A stretch of DNA of 64,000 nt from an uncultured Thiotrichaceae bacterium (lineage in GTDB: Bacteria; Pseudomonadota; Gammaproteobacteria; Thiotrichales; Thiotrichaceae): contig CACVAY010000117.1 in assembly GCA_902727985.1 (NCBI GenBank), forward strand, positions 1-64,000, in the 5' to 3' direction. The position numbers and the translations under genes are program-made. The notes beneath the pieces are model-generated. The model saw only the letters and a list, made by a program, of their open reading frames with translations. It was not told the origin of the DNA and ran no database searches. Positions within the stretch are counted from its first letter, which is position 1. The number at the start of each line of letters is the position of its first letter. Positions 63,673 to 64,000 of the stretch are shown one piece after another.

Positions 63673-64000
63673 CTACTCGCTCTTACTCGAATGCCGACTC
63701 AGCAATGAGACAAATTCTTCTCGAAAATTCTCATAAGCAACGCTGAGTCGATCAACTGAATCACTAAATTTATTGTAAGCAATGAGTGCTGGAATCGCTG
63801 CAAAAAGACCTAATGCTGTTGCAATTAATGCTTCTGCAATACCGGGGGCAACCACTGCTAAGGTGGCTTGTTTCATATGTGCAATGGAGAGAAAAGAACT
63901 CATAATCCCCCACACCGTGCCAAATAAGCCAACATAAGGACTAGTCGAGGCAACCGTCGCAAGGAAGGTAAGGTTTTGTTCGTACTTATCCAACTCACGA
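63673..64000 (-). CDS. tolQ: TolQ, C-terminal part (cut by window edge)
   Basis: About 109 residues in frame to the window edge: [20 protein letters not shown], then [12 protein letters not shown] and [20 protein letters not shown], the last two membrane helices of the MotA/TolQ/ExbB family. The start lies beyond 64000. The stop is 3 bp from the tolR start. It is the first visible gene of the operon. Confidence 0.93.
   Translation of the reverse strand, partial: RELDKYEQNLTFLATVASTSPYVGLFGTVWGIMSSFLSIAHMKQATLAVVAPGIAEALIATALGLFAAIPALIAYNKFSDSVDRLSVAYENFREEFVSLLSRHSSKSE

Overview
The window reads as chromosomal DNA of a moderately AT-rich gammaproteobacterium. The evidence is a complete tolR-tolA-tolB-pal-cpoB run (with the end of tolQ) followed by queE, together with yajR, clpB, rdgB, plsC, rnhB and a DUF3301 gene. 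A cysteine-free DsrC-family protein, a decayed TauE/SafE exporter and large secreted GEVED/DUF11 proteins fit a sulfur-oxidising, possibly filamentous lineage such as Thiotrichales. That placement is inference; no rRNA marker is present.

Left part (1-21.7 kb): the 5' end of an IS transposase, then mostly housekeeping genes. These are a Ddl-like ATP-grasp ligase, the DsrC-like protein, rnhB with a membrane-anchored partner, an OsmC-like pair, a 50-residue zinc ribbon missed by length cut-offs, clpB, an isolated Wzc-type tyrosine kinase, an rph-rdgB-plsC operon, a tandem pair of M12B-like secreted metallopeptidases with a third secreted protein, a DUF3301 gene and an inositol-monophosphatase family gene. 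In rph the phosphate-binding core has been lost by an in-frame deletion.

Middle (21.7-55.4 kb): the accessory heart of the window, almost all on the minus strand. It holds six secreted DUF11/GEVED/SdrD-type proteins of 165 to about 2760 residues. One of them (45051-51407) ends in a predicted outer-membrane beta-barrel and sits next to an OmpA-family lipoprotein. Four of the large proteins end in the same C-terminal cassette, and three begin with the same N-terminal module, which suggests a dedicated surface-assembly system. The largest protein carries a lectin-like domain and a 2048-bp internal direct repeat that looks identical. Between the giants lies a decayed zone (27.8-31.9 kb) with a remnant of another giant, an IS1 remnant, three Uma2 nuclease remnants, an AAA-ATPase/nuclease gene and a PIN-domain toxin-antitoxin pair. 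A DinJ-YafQ type pair lies at 40.8-41.4 kb.

Right part (55.4-64 kb): a nested palindrome, yajR, a carboxylesterase overlapping queE, and the Tol-Pal operon, running off the window inside tolQ. TolA has an unusually regular six-residue repeat, and Pal has an exact hexanucleotide repeat coding for Gly-Ala.
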